64,000 nucleotides of DNA from JBPRGG01 sp051418075 (GTDB taxonomy: Bacteria; Bacteroidota; Bacteroidia; Cytophagales; Cyclobacteriaceae). Made by a program: the position numbers and the translations under genes. The notes below the pieces were generated by a model, which was not told the DNA's origin, did not search any database, and worked only from the letters and a program-made list of their open reading frames with translations. Below, in pieces: positions 1-9,250 of the stretch. The stretch is from the NCBI GenBank assembly GCA_051418075.1, contig JBPRGG010000148.1, positions 62,001-126,000 of the forward strand. The letters are read 5' to 3'. Each line of letters begins with the position of its first letter. Positions within the stretch are counted from its first letter, which is position 1.

Positions 1-616
1 GGTCAAAGTTTCTGAAATGACCATTCATTTTGATCTTTTCCTTGGTCTTTTTCACTTCATTGAGCACTGGCAGGATTTTGTCTAAATGGCGGATCAGGTA
101 TTCCTGTCTTTGACTCTCCTGGTTCAGCTTGAGTAAATCATATTCCTGCTCCAGGGTAAGGCCAATTTTATGACCCAGGTCAAAGGAAGTATAGGTCATT
201 TTAATTTCTACATTGCCAACCATATTGATGTGTTGTAAAAATTCCCTGGTTTTGAAAATCAGTTCTTCCTGCAGGCTGTAAGAAGGGTTATGAATATTTT
301 CGATAAACCGGATCTTCCCCTTTGCATATAATTTTTCCTGGTAAGGATTATCATATTGAATCACTTCAAAAACCTGTTCCGCTTTGGTTTTAATATCCAT
401 ACGGCCATCTTTATAAGTTTTTTCTATCTGCTGTATTCTGGCGGTGGTACCGAATTCAATCGTATTTTTTACATAGGAAGGAATACCGAATAATTGATCC
501 GATTGGAGAGCATCGTTAATCAGGTCCCTGTACCTGGGTTCAAATATATGAAGGTTCAGGTTTTCTCCGGGAAATGCTACAATATTTAAAGGAAATAAAG
601 GTAAAATCAATTCCAT
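1..616 (-). CDS. LON substrate-binding domain protein (3' end beyond window)
   Basis: The reading frame starts at the ATG at 616 and stays open to the window edge, giving about 205 residues without the C-terminus. It begins MELILPLFPLNIVAFPGE, followed by HIFEPRYRDL. This is the usual opening of the stand-alone LON N-terminal (substrate-binding) domain family; these proteins lack the AAA and protease domains of Lon. The rest is mixed alpha/beta, ending in a charged helix rich in Lys and Glu. It lies downstream of icd on the same strand with about 200 bases between them. The family is probably involved in recognition of proteins or peptides, but its exact role is not known. The family call is firm; the function is not. 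Confidence 0.8.
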   Translation of the reverse strand, partial: MELILPLFPLNIVAFPGENLNLHIFEPRYRDLINDALQSDQLFGIPSYVKNTIEFGTTARIQQIEKTYKDGRMDIKTKAEQVFEVIQYDNPYQEKLYAKGKIRFIENIHNPSYSLQEELIFKTREFLQHINMVGNVEIKMTYTSFDLGHKIGLTLEQEYDLLKLNQESQRQEYLIRHLDKILPVLNEVKKTKEKIKMNGHFRNFD

Positions 617-812
617 CTGCTTCCAGCTAGTTTAGGATATTTTTTGACTTCCTATAAAAGGGAAAAATCAAAAAAAATGTTTTCAAAAAACAGAAAAATC
701 CTGCTGGAAGTGGGTGGTATCAGGCGGTTCAAAAAGGCTGAACAGGTTTTAACGGAAAAAGTTCCTGTTCATGACATCAATTTGAAGCGCCATATACCTG
801 AAATATCTGAAG

Positions 813-2078
813 TTACATGTTATTCACAATCTCACGGGCAAATTCCGAACATTTCAATAAGGTAGCTCCCTCCATTAACCGTTCAAAGTCATAAGTTACT
901 TTTTTACTGGCAATGGTTTTTTCTAAACCCTGGTAGATCAATTCAGCTGCTTTTTCCCAACCCAGGTATTCAAACATCATGGTACCGGATAAGATCAGCG
1001 AGCCTGGATTTACCTGGTCCAGTCCGGCATATTTGGGGGCAGTTCCATGGGTAGCTTCAAATATGGCATGCCCGGAAATATAGTTGATGTTAGCACCTGG
1101 GGCGATACCTATGCCTCCTACAATGGCTGCCAGGGCATCTGAGATATAATCTCCATTTAGGTTCAGCGTAGCTATTACATCATAATCAGCAGGTCTCAGT
1201 AAGATCTGTTGCAGAAAAGCATCTGCGATTACATCCTTCACAATGATCTTTCCCTGTTGTTGGGCCTGGCTCTGGGCCTGGTCAGCTTTATCTTTACCTT
1301 GTTCTTCCTTGATCTTGTCATATTGCGCCCAGGTAAAGACCTGTGAGGCATATTCCCGTTCCGCCAATTCATAACCCCACTTTTTAAAGGCACCTTCGGT
1401 AAATTTCATGATATTTCCTTTATGAACCAAGGTTACAGATGGCTTTTTATAATTAATAGCATAATCAATGGCAGATTTTACCAGTCGCTCGGTTCCTTCC
1501 TGAGATACAGGTTTTATACCCAGTGATGAGGATTGAGGAAACCTGATTTTTTTCACTCCCATTTCAACTTGCAGGAATTGTTTCAGTTTCTCAACTTCCT
1601 CCGTTCCATTCATATATTCTATTCCGGCATAAATGTCTTCAGTATTCTCCCGGAAAACCACCATATCTGTAGCTCCGGGATCTTTCACTGGTGAGGGAAC
1701 TCCTTGAAACCATCTTACCGGCCTCACACAGGCATAAAGATCCAGTTCCTGACGTAAAGCCACATTTAATGACCTGATACCTCCACCTACTGGCGTGGTC
1801 AGCGGCCCTTTAATACCTACCAAATAGGTTCTGAAAGCATCCAGTGTTTCTTCAGGAAGCCAGCTTCCATTGGTTTTATATGATTTTTCTCCTGCCAGTA
1901 CTTCTTTCCAATTTACTTTTTTGCTTCCCTGATAAGCTTTTTCCAAAGCCGCATCCAATACAATTCGGGTAGCCGGCCAGATGTCCACACCTGTGCCATC
2001 GCCTTCTATAAAAGGTATGGTAGGATTATCAGGAACCTTTAGTGTTCCTTGTTCAATCGAAATCTTTTGTTCTGTCAT
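813..2078 (-). CDS. icd: NADP-dependent isocitrate dehydrogenase
   Basis: This 421-residue protein is the TCA-cycle enzyme that oxidatively decarboxylates isocitrate to 2-oxoglutarate with NADP. Its length and motifs match the E. coli-type homodimeric enzyme (about 416 residues). The substrate site is visible as IRSLNVALRQELD near residues 101-113, with Ser103, Asn105 and Arg109, followed by Arg119. The metal-site segment DMVVFRENTEDIYAGIE follows. NADP preference is supported by HGTAPKYAG, whose Lys-Tyr pair corresponds to the 2'-phosphate-binding residues of the E. coli enzyme. Ser103 corresponds to the Ser that is phosphorylated in enteric bacteria, but no aceK is present in this window. 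The ATG at 2078 gives a complete N-terminus. Confidence 0.97.
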   Translation of the reverse strand: MTEQKISIEQGTLKVPDNPTIPFIEGDGTGVDIWPATRIVLDAALEKAYQGSKKVNWKEVLAGEKSYKTNGSWLPEETLDAFRTYLVGIKGPLTTPVGGGIRSLNVALRQELDLYACVRPVRWFQGVPSPVKDPGATDMVVFRENTEDIYAGIEYMNGTEEVEKLKQFLQVEMGVKKIRFPQSSSLGIKPVSQEGTERLVKSAIDYAINYKKPSVTLVHKGNIMKFTEGAFKKWGYELAEREYASQVFTWAQYDKIKEEQGKDKADQAQSQAQQQGKIIVKDVIADAFLQQILLRPADYDVIATLNLNGDYISDALAAIVGGIGIAPGANINYISGHAIFEATHGTAPKYAGLDQVNPGSLILSGTMMFEYLGWEKAAELIYQGLEKTIASKKVTYDFERLMEGATLLKCSEFAREIVNNM

Positions 2079-2306
2079 TATTGTTTATTTTAAACTCTAA
2101 AATAGTTTTTGCAAATTTTCTTGTATGATCCAGATTTGTTAAAATATTAAACTTGTTTCAATGGCAAATCATCCTTTTCTAAAAAAAATAAATAGAATGG
2201 TACTTTACTGGAAGATTACCAAATTTATAAATGTTTTCATTAAAAATAAATGATATTTCCTGAAACTTTAAGCAGGCAATATGAACAGAATGCTTTGATT
2301 TTCCCA

Positions 2307-2774
2307 TTATACTGATGAATTCGGGGCAGCACTGGAGGGTTTCAATTGATGAATGATTTTCATACAGGCAAAATATGGCAAAAATGAAAGGGGGATAACC
2401 AGAGACATCCAGCCATAAACTGCTGCCAATGACAGATCACCCAGATTTTGTATGGCCAACCAGGGATTTTCAGTAATGGTTTGGATAAATATATCCACCT
2501 TATCTCCCAGGCTGATGCCGCTGATATAGCTGCCCCATTGGATAAATGGGATCATCAGCATAATCTGAATGGGATACATGGCATAATTGACAGCCTGGAT
2601 CACCACCAGGTTTAACCTCAGGAACAAAGCAATAAGTGTAGCTGCAATGGTGGTGGTCCCCAGTATGGGGAAAATTCCTAGAATCAATCCAATGCTGATG
2701 GCCAGGGAAAGCTTATGAGGAGTCACTCCCTTTTTCAGGTAGGTTTTAAAAAATGATTTGATCTTATGCCACAA
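2307..2774 (-). CDS. DUF2062 membrane protein
   Basis: This 155-residue protein has a basic start (MWHKIKSFFKTYLKKGVTPHKL) and then at least three hydrophobic helices, around residues 24-56, 62-82 and 110-137. The pattern LSLAISIGLILGIFPILGTTT followed by a second hydrophobic block is the hallmark of the DUF2062 family of small inner-membrane proteins. In other bacteria the domain is found alone or fused to glycosyltransferases, and its function is unknown. It is a single gene here, with about 230 bases to icd upstream and a hairpin terminator of the next gene on its other side. The family call rests on sequence resemblance. Confidence 0.75.
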   Translation of the reverse strand: MWHKIKSFFKTYLKKGVTPHKLSLAISIGLILGIFPILGTTTIAATLIALFLRLNLVVIQAVNYAMYPIQIMLMIPFIQWGSYISGISLGDKVDIFIQTITENPWLAIQNLGDLSLAAVYGWMSLVIPLSFLPYFACMKIIHQLKPSSAAPNSSV

Positions 2775-2910
2775 AATGCTTGATGTCGTTTCAGGTTACA
2801 AATTAATAAAAATTTTATTAAGCAGATGTTAAGATTTGATCAAATCTTCATAACTCCTGAAATATCTTTGAAAATTAGCCCTCCTTTATTCTCCGCTGGT
2901 GTTTTGGCAA

Positions 2911-2940
2911 TAAAGACCGCTTTTCAAAGGAGCGATCTTT
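2911..2940 (-). terminator. Hairpin terminator after the DUF2231 gene
   Basis: Arms at 2912-2921 and 2931-2940 pair over ten bases with one mismatch, enclosing a nine-base loop. It begins five bases past the stop of the leftward DUF2231 gene and is followed on that strand by a T-rich stretch. Confidence 0.6.
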
Positions 2941-2945
2941 TCCTG

Positions 2946-3425
2946 TTATTCAAATTCTGCGCAATCTTCTGAGGGTTGGTATACTCCGGCAGCCTGTTGA
3001 TAAACCAATTGACCACCTAAATGACCAGTGTAGAGCAAAAAGCCGGTACCACTTAGCAATAATAAGATGACAAGGACAGATAAAAATTTATGGATTTTTT
3101 TTGAAAGCCAGGTTTTTACCAGGTCTGCAGCAAAGGCTGCCGTGAAAATATAGGAAAGGGTATAGGCATAATTTTCATGGGTTTTCAAAACAGTGGGATC
3201 GCAAAGCTTTCGGCTTACAACTCCATCGGATAGATTCCCTGTATAAATGGCCAACCAGGCTCCTGCCACACCTAAACCCAATAAAATTCTGGCTGAAGGA
3301 TATAAAAAGCTCTTCTTCCATACACCGGCGATATAAAAAAAAGTACCTATTGTTAATAAAACAATAGGCCAGTGTACACTTACCGGATGCCATGTCTCCG
3401 TCCGATAGAAATCAGGAATTTCCAT
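2946..3425 (-). CDS. DUF2231-type membrane protein
   Basis: This 159-residue protein opens with a WHPVSVHWPIVLL segment, the typical first motif of DUF2231 membrane proteins (usually HP..VHFP). Four hydrophobic helices follow, at about residues 18-32, 45-61, 88-102 and 116-134. Conserved histidines in the first helices could bind metal or heme, but this is not shown. The ATG follows the stop codon of the preceding lipoprotein gene directly, with no spacer, so the two are translationally linked. In other genomes related proteins often sit near cytochromes or copper proteins. A hairpin terminator closes this two-gene operon. Confidence 0.7.
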   Translation of the reverse strand: MEIPDFYRTETWHPVSVHWPIVLLTIGTFFYIAGVWKKSFLYPSARILLGLGVAGAWLAIYTGNLSDGVVSRKLCDPTVLKTHENYAYTLSYIFTAAFAADLVKTWLSKKIHKFLSVLVILLLLSGTGFLLYTGHLGGQLVYQQAAGVYQPSEDCAEFE

Positions 3426-3740
3426 TTATTCCATTAATTTTACTGAAATAGGATCCAGTCTTTGACCCACCTTCTCCACCTCTACTTCTACCTGATCGCC
3501 TTCCTCCAGCATACTGAAGTCAATTTCATTGCCATTCTGAGTCAGGGTGGTTTGTTCAGTAAAGTAAAGCTCCAGAACTTGCCCGTCAGATGTCCTGACA
3601 TAGATTTCTGTTTTATCCGGTTCAACTTCCTGAATGGTTCCCTGGTAGGTTCCACTATCCACTACATCTGTGCTTTGTCCACAGGCAAAAAACATTAAGA
3701 AAGCACTACTAAAGATAAAATTAAAAATGAGTTTTTTCAT
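3426..3740 (-). CDS. Small lipoprotein, DUF5666-like
   Basis: This 104-residue protein has a lipoprotein signal peptide ending in FFAC, with the lipidated Cys at residue 20. The mature part is about 84 residues and mostly beta. It has a TYQGTIQEVEPDKTEIYVRT segment followed by an acidic strand and GDQVEVEVEKVG, resembling the OB-like DUF5666 fold (property of a solute, then 'GD.V.V'). It is the first gene of a two-gene unit with the DUF2231 membrane protein; the stop of this gene touches the start of the next. An envelope location is predicted and the function is unknown. Confidence 0.7.
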   Translation of the reverse strand: MKKLIFNFIFSSAFLMFFACGQSTDVVDSGTYQGTIQEVEPDKTEIYVRTSDGQVLELYFTEQTTLTQNGNEIDFSMLEEGDQVEVEVEKVGQRLDPISVKLME

Positions 3741-3873
3741 GATATAAAAAAATTTAGTTTGTCATAAAATTAGTAAATTATATCTCCTGTTGAAATGAAT
3801 GGCAGGTAATTTTTGCCGGATCTTTGACAAACTTTGCTAACTCTTCCTTAAATTAGATTAGAAAATTGATAAA

Positions 3874-6057
3874 ATGAAATATCCACTTATTCGCTCTAGT
3901 ATTATTTGGTTGCTTTTCTTTGCCTACGCAGGATCTGTACAGGCCGGTACTGACCTGGAAATGCTCCGGCAAAAAATGATCAATAAATTAAAGGCCCCGG
4001 AGGTGACACCGCAAAAGATACAGCAATTGATCAATACCCTGGTACCTGCTGGTTACTGGCCAGATATCGATTATGAAGATGTATCCCGTACCGGATTTGA
4101 GCATGGCCAGCATTTGAAGCATATGGAAACTATGGCCCAGGCCTTAGTAAAACCTGGCTCTTCTTTTTACAGCGACAAAATTCTGCAACAAAAGTTAAAT
4201 GCCGCTTTGAATTACTGGCTGAGCAATGATTTTATCTGTGATAATTGGTGGTGGAATCAAATTGGCACACCCAATGAAATGGTACAAATACTTTTGCTAA
4301 TGGATGAAAATCTGAGTGAAGAACAAAAGCGAAAAGCTGCACCAATTGCCAACCGGGCTAATTTAGACGCCTGGGGAGCCAGACCGGGAGGTGATCTGAT
4401 TAAAATTGCCGGTATTATGGGTAAATATGCTCTCTTTCTGCGAAATGGCGAAAAGTTTGATTCAGCCCTCTCTGCCATTGAAAGTGAGATTCATTTTGCT
4501 ACTAGCCGGGATGATCCATCTGATCTGAGAGGTCTTCAAACAGATTTTAGCTTTCATCACCGAAAAGACCGGGTCACCGCCACTTTGTCTTATGGTACTG
4601 GTTATGCTAATGCCTTTGCCGAATGGGCTGCCTTTGTAGCGGATACTAAATACAGCTTTTCTTCCTCGTCCATCCAGCTATTAGTGGATTTTTACCTGGA
4701 TGGTATTTGTCAGCACCTGATCTATGGCAAATACCCGGATCCGGGAGCCAAAAACAGAAGCATTACCCGAAAAGGTGCCCTGGATCCTATCAGCACCTAT
4801 ATTCCAGATAACCTGCTGATCGCAACGGACTACCGGTCTGAAGAATTGAAGAACATCATTGATATACGGGAAGGTTCTAAACAGCCTAAGTTATCACAAT
4901 CACGATTTTTCTGGCATACTGAATATTTTAGTCATCAAAAGCCTGATTATTTCACTTCTGTCAGGATGTTTTCCCGTAGAAATCATACCATGGAACAGCC
5001 ATATAACGGAGAGGGGTTACTGAACCACCATTTGGGAGACGGATCTAATTTCATTTCAGTCACTGGTAAAGAATATGAAGGCATTTTTCCTGTTTTCGAC
5101 TGGCAAAAAATTCCTGGTAGCACCATTGTACAAAAACCTGCTTTGCCCTCTGAAGAAAAGATCCAGCAAAGAGGGACTTCCGATTTTGTAGGCGCAGCTA
5201 CAGATGGGCAGGTAGGCCTGGTGGCATTTGATTTTAAAAGTCCCCTGGATGACCTGAAAGCTAAAAAAGCCTGGTTTTTCTTTGAGGATGAATATGTATG
5301 CCTGGCTGCCGGAATTAGCTCAAAGGCCGGTTTGCCAGTGGCAACTACCCTGAATCAATGTTCGCTGGACCAAACTGTTAAAATTAGTGCTAATGATCAA
5401 ATGATTGACCTGGAGCAGGGAATGCATGAATTGGATCAGGTAAACTGGATACATCATAATCAGGTGGGATATCTTTTTATCCAACCCCAGCCCCTAAAGG
5501 TTTTTAACGGGATCGCCCGCGGGAACTGGCGGCGGATCAACCGGCAATCTGAATATACTGATGACATTGTAACCAAGCCCGTATTTAAAGCATGGATAGA
5601 TCATGGAGTTGATATACAGGATCAAACCTATCAATATGTAGTAGTACCTGCTGTGTCTGACCAGGAAATGATCAATTATGCCCGTGATTTGCCGCTACAG
5701 ATTCTGGTTAATACGCCCCAATTACAGGCTGTGAAACATCAGGTATCAGGCTGGTATCAGGTCGTTTTTTATCTACCAGGCCTGGTGCATTTGACCAATG
5801 ATATAAGTCTTTCTGCCAATAAACCCGGCCTGATCATGATCCAATTGGTTAATAATGAAATTCAGCAAATAACAGTGGCAGATCCCACCCGAAATCTCCA
5901 GTCTATGCAATTTACCATTAACAAAAAAGTACCACCTGGTAATAAACATTTCAGTACCACCTGGAATGCTGGCCAGCAGAACAGTTTGATCAAAGTCATT
6001 CTGCCTAAATCTTCCCAGGCCGGAAGTAGTGTTACCTGGAAATTGGCCGGAATTTAA
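3874..6057 (+). CDS. Secreted polysaccharide lyase, PL8-type
   Basis: This 727-residue protein has a signal peptide (residues 1-24, cleavage after VQA). The N-terminal half is an alpha-toroid: the NWWWNQIGTPNE motif at about 124-135 is the aromatic patch of PL8 lyases (chondroitin, hyaluronan and xanthan lyases), and DFSFHHRKDR near 224-233 supplies the candidate catalytic His. A Tyr at 240 or 244 is the likely catalytic base or acid. The C-terminal half is beta-sandwich, with YNGEGLLNHHLGDG and an FPVFDW.KIPG segment typical of the family. The Asn usually found in a TGAN motif of AC-type lyases is not evident; the aligned stretch reads WGARPGGD. Substrate specificity is therefore open. It stands alone, with no SusC/SusD genes nearby. 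Confidence 0.82.
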   Translation: MKYPLIRSSIIWLLFFAYAGSVQAGTDLEMLRQKMINKLKAPEVTPQKIQQLINTLVPAGYWPDIDYEDVSRTGFEHGQHLKHMETMAQALVKPGSSFYSDKILQQKLNAALNYWLSNDFICDNWWWNQIGTPNEMVQILLLMDENLSEEQKRKAAPIANRANLDAWGARPGGDLIKIAGIMGKYALFLRNGEKFDSALSAIESEIHFATSRDDPSDLRGLQTDFSFHHRKDRVTATLSYGTGYANAFAEWAAFVADTKYSFSSSSIQLLVDFYLDGICQHLIYGKYPDPGAKNRSITRKGALDPISTYIPDNLLIATDYRSEELKNIIDIREGSKQPKLSQSRFFWHTEYFSHQKPDYFTSVRMFSRRNHTMEQPYNGEGLLNHHLGDGSNFISVTGKEYEGIFPVFDWQKIPGSTIVQKPALPSEEKIQQRGTSDFVGAATDGQVGLVAFDFKSPLDDLKAKKAWFFFEDEYVCLAAGISSKAGLPVATTLNQCSLDQTVKISANDQMIDLEQGMHELDQVNWIHHNQVGYLFIQPQPLKVFNGIARGNWRRINRQSEYTDDIVTKPVFKAWIDHGVDIQDQTYQYVVVPAVSDQEMINYARDLPLQILVNTPQLQAVKHQVSGWYQVVFYLPGLVHLTNDISLSANKPGLIMIQLVNNEIQQITVADPTRNLQSMQFTINKKVPPGNKHFSTTWNAGQQNSLIKVILPKSSQAGSSVTWKLAGI

Positions 6058-6288
6058 TCAAACCATATAAAGGATAATTGGGCCATATAAGTTGGACATT
6101 ATAATGCAGACTGCTGAATCGTCTGATTTTGAGTATCTGCAAATATTTGGTGTCTCTAAATGGTAAACCATATCAAAGTTTCAAACTACCCAACATTTCT
6201 CTGCCAGGACCGTAGAAAAATACCAAAAAACAGCCTGAAATAAAACAATGAGGCCGGTTTTATTGGTTTATAAGACTGAATTTGACGG

Positions 6289-7056
6289 ATGAGATATATT
6301 GTTATTTTTCTTCTAATATCGGTGATGGGGGGCTGTCAGTCCAGGATACCATCCGGACCTGCTTCAGCTACGGTGGATCACCAAGTCTGGACCAGCTTAT
6401 TGCAAAAATATGTGGATGAGAATGGAGCAGTTGATTACCAGGCATTTCGGAAAGATACAGCCCGGTTAAATCACTATCTGCAAGTGCTTCAAAATAATAT
6501 TGCAGCATCTTCCTGGCCTGATGAAGCACAACTGGCTTACTGGATCAATCTCTACAACGCCTTCACCATAAAGCTGGTATTGGATCATTTCCCGGTACAG
6601 AGCATCAAAGATATAGGGCCAACTTTGCAGGTTCCGTTTATCAATTCCGTTTTTGATATCAAATTTATCAGCTTGAATGGGAAAAAATATGACCTTAATT
6701 TTATTGAGCATAGAATTTTAAGAAAGAAGTTTCAGGAGCCTCGTATTCATTTTGCTATCAATTGTGCCTCTGTATCTTGCCCTGCGCTACGTCAGGAGGC
6801 TTATACCGCCTCAGCTTTGGAGGAACAGCTTGATCAGCAAGCCCGGAGGTTTATTTACGATTCACTTAAAAACCAATGGAAAGGGGGGCAAGTAAAGCTG
6901 TCAAAAATATTTAGTTGGTTCAAAGGAGATTTCACCCAGGATCAATCATTGGTTCAATTTTTAAATCAGTATATCCATCCGCCCATCCCATCTTCAGTTG
7001 AGATTGATTACCTGGACTACAATTGGTCTATCAACTCACCAGAAAATATGAAATAA
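6289..7056 (+). CDS. DUF547 lipoprotein
   Basis: This 255-residue protein has a short lipoprotein signal peptide ending in GGC (Cys16). The mature domain carries AYWINLYNAFTIKLVLDHFP and, further on, INCASVSCPALR. Both are signature motifs of DUF547, a papain-like fold in which the Cys of CASVSCP and a nearby His are the candidate active-site residues. The family is common in Bacteroidota and in plants; no activity is established. It is separated from the lyase upstream by about 230 bases of unremarkable sequence and is probably a single gene. Confidence 0.85.
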   Translation: MRYIVIFLLISVMGGCQSRIPSGPASATVDHQVWTSLLQKYVDENGAVDYQAFRKDTARLNHYLQVLQNNIAASSWPDEAQLAYWINLYNAFTIKLVLDHFPVQSIKDIGPTLQVPFINSVFDIKFISLNGKKYDLNFIEHRILRKKFQEPRIHFAINCASVSCPALRQEAYTASALEEQLDQQARRFIYDSLKNQWKGGQVKLSKIFSWFKGDFTQDQSLVQFLNQYIHPPIPSSVEIDYLDYNWSINSPENMK

Positions 7057-7167
7057 AGAAATCCTTTTGATGAATTGAAAGCAAAGGTTGGCAAAGGTTC
7101 AGCCTTTCCCGATTTTTAATTTTGGGAATAAATTTTTATTATTGGTAAAAGTATAATAAGCAAATCT

Positions 7168-9141
7168 TTGTTAAATCTCGAAATTTTGGTGTATTCCACG
7201 GAATTTTTTACAGCATTGGCCACTTTTATCATCATTGCAGTGGCTTCCAAGCAGTTAGCCCGATATTATCCTGGAATAGGTCTGCCTATGATCACGGGAT
7301 TTTTGATTACTGGAATGATTGCCGGACCATTTGTACTGGATCTGATTCCCAGTGAAGCCATCGATGATCTATATTTCATAAATGAAATATCATTGGCTTT
7401 TATAGCTTTTGCCGCTGGTACCGAATTATACTTGAATGAATTACGCAGCCGGTTTAAAAGCATCAAATGGATGACATTTGGACAATTAACTGTTACCTTC
7501 AGTTTGGGTGCTTTGGGCATTTACTTTCTGGATCAATATATTCCATTTATGGAGAATATGTCAGATGAAGCTAAACTGGCCTCTGCTTTATTGGCTGGTA
7601 CTATCTTCGTGGCTCGTTCTCCTGCTTCAGCTATGGCTATTATCGATGAAATGAGGGCCAAAGGACCATTTACTCAAACAGCTATTGGGGTAACGGTGGT
7701 AAAAGATGTGCTGGTGATCATCCTTTTTGCCATAAATTTTAATATTTCCCTGGCCCTGATCAATGGTGAGGATTTTGGTATAGGATTTCTGATGCTTTTG
7801 CTGCTGGAAATAGGATTGTCTTTTCTTTCAGGTTATCTGATCGGTAAGTTGATGGCTTTTATTTTGGGAAAAAGTATCAACTATGCCCTGAAGACCTTCA
7901 TTATTTTACTGATAGGTTATGGTATTTACTTGTATTCCCACCTTACCCGCGATTTAAGTCACCTCTACCTGCCTTTCCATTTGTACCTTGAACCCCTTTT
8001 AATGGCTATCATAGCCAGTTTTTATGTCACCAATTATTCCGGATACCGTCTGGAATTTCAGAAGATGCTGCAAACTGTTTTACCATTTATTTATGTGGCT
8101 TTTTTCACATTGACCGGGGCTTCCGCCCTGCTGGATGTTCTGGGGCAGGTGTGGGTCATAGCCCTGCTGATCTTTGGCATCAGGCTGATTGGTATGATTT
8201 TAGGCTCCTACTTGGGAGGTATACTTGCCGGTGATCCCATGAAATATAATCATCTGGGGTGGATGCCTTATGTCACCCAGGCTGGGGTAGGGGTAGGATT
8301 GGCCATGGTCATTTCCAATGAATATCCCGAATGGGGGCCTGAGTTTGCTACCATCATAATTGCTGTTATCATACTGAACCAGATTGTTGGTCCGCCTTTG
8401 TTCAAATGGTCTATTAAAAAAGTAGGAGAAGATCATACCAGAGCTGCCACTCCTGCTTTTGATGGGGTGCGTGATGCCATCATCTTTGGACTGGAAAGCA
8501 AGTCAATCGCTTTGGGAAAACAATTAAAAGAAAATGGCTGGAATGTTCAAATCGCTTCCAGACATGCTACGGATGATGAGGTAGCACAAAGTGCGGTAGA
8601 CATTATTCAGACCAATGATATTAGCCTGGACACCATGAGAAAGCTTAAAACTGAAAATGCAGAAGCCGTAATTGCCATGATGGATGATCAGGATAACTAT
8701 AAAGTATGTGAACTGGTATATGAAAATTTTGGCACTAAAAACCTGGTGGTACGGCTAAATGAAAGGAAGAATTTTCAGAAATTTCATCAATTGGGTGCCC
8801 TGATCGTCAATCCGCCAACCGCTATTGTGAGCCTGCTGGACCATTTTGTACGTTCTCCCAGTGCCACATCCATGCTATTGGGTATGGATGGTGGTCAGGA
8901 TACTATAGATGTGGAAGTGCAAAACCCCAACTTGCATGGCTTATCGCTAAGGGCTTTAAGGCTGCCACCGGAGGTGATTATTTTATCAGTGAGTCGTGGA
9001 GGACAATTGCTGATTTCCCATGGATTCACCCGACTTAGACTAGGAGATACAGTTACTTTGGTGGGGGACCGGGAAAAGTTGGAAAGTGTGATGCATCGTT
9101 TCGAAAATCCGGTGCAGTTGTCTGATCCGGGGCAGTCCTGA
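7168..9141 (+). CDS. KefB-type cation:proton antiporter with RCK domains
   Basis: This is a 657-residue CPA2-family antiporter. Residues 1-420 form about 12 to 13 membrane helices. The GLPMITGFLITGMIAGP motif and the AGTIFVARSPASAMAII segment (around 145-165) are typical of KefB/NhaS-like exchangers. Residues from about 430 form an RCK-N (Rossmann) domain beginning AIIFGLESKSIALGKQL. A C-terminal RCK-C domain follows, ending in RLRLGDTVTLVGDREKL. The family exchanges K+ or Na+ for H+ under nucleotide control; the ion is not predictable here. No ATG precedes the first helix, so the TTG at 7168 is the best start; an in-frame stop lies at 7129. It ends convergently with mazG. Confidence 0.88.
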   Translation: MLNLEILVYSTEFFTALATFIIIAVASKQLARYYPGIGLPMITGFLITGMIAGPFVLDLIPSEAIDDLYFINEISLAFIAFAAGTELYLNELRSRFKSIKWMTFGQLTVTFSLGALGIYFLDQYIPFMENMSDEAKLASALLAGTIFVARSPASAMAIIDEMRAKGPFTQTAIGVTVVKDVLVIILFAINFNISLALINGEDFGIGFLMLLLLEIGLSFLSGYLIGKLMAFILGKSINYALKTFIILLIGYGIYLYSHLTRDLSHLYLPFHLYLEPLLMAIIASFYVTNYSGYRLEFQKMLQTVLPFIYVAFFTLTGASALLDVLGQVWVIALLIFGIRLIGMILGSYLGGILAGDPMKYNHLGWMPYVTQAGVGVGLAMVISNEYPEWGPEFATIIIAVIILNQIVGPPLFKWSIKKVGEDHTRAATPAFDGVRDAIIFGLESKSIALGKQLKENGWNVQIASRHATDDEVAQSAVDIIQTNDISLDTMRKLKTENAEAVIAMMDDQDNYKVCELVYENFGTKNLVVRLNERKNFQKFHQLGALIVNPPTAIVSLLDHFVRSPSATSMLLGMDGGQDTIDVEVQNPNLHGLSLRALRLPPEVIILSVSRGGQLLISHGFTRLRLGDTVTLVGDREKLESVMHRFENPVQLSDPGQS

Positions 9142-9210
9142 AATTAAATGACAAATGAAGTTGTTGAAAATGTCTGAGTGTTCTCGAAATAGTATAAGTT
9201 ATATTTATTA

Positions 9211-9239
9211 TTAGACTTATTCAACGGCGGTCGGTGGTC
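9211..9239. repeat. Short GGTC-rich intergenic repeat, copy 1
   Basis: The sequence TTAGACTTATTCAACGGCGG followed by TCGGTGGTC lies between the convergent antiporter and mazG genes. A longer relative occurs at 18439-18481, also between convergent genes and at a similar distance from the stop of the leftward gene. This points to a small dispersed intergenic element. Confidence 0.5.
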
Positions 9240-9250
9240 AAAAAATAACT

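Noticed and set aside
644..865. A 73-codon plus-strand frame between the LON-domain gene and icd
   Set aside because: It overlaps the icd 3' end, has no family resemblance, is Lys-rich AT-driven sequence, and lacks a convincing start region.
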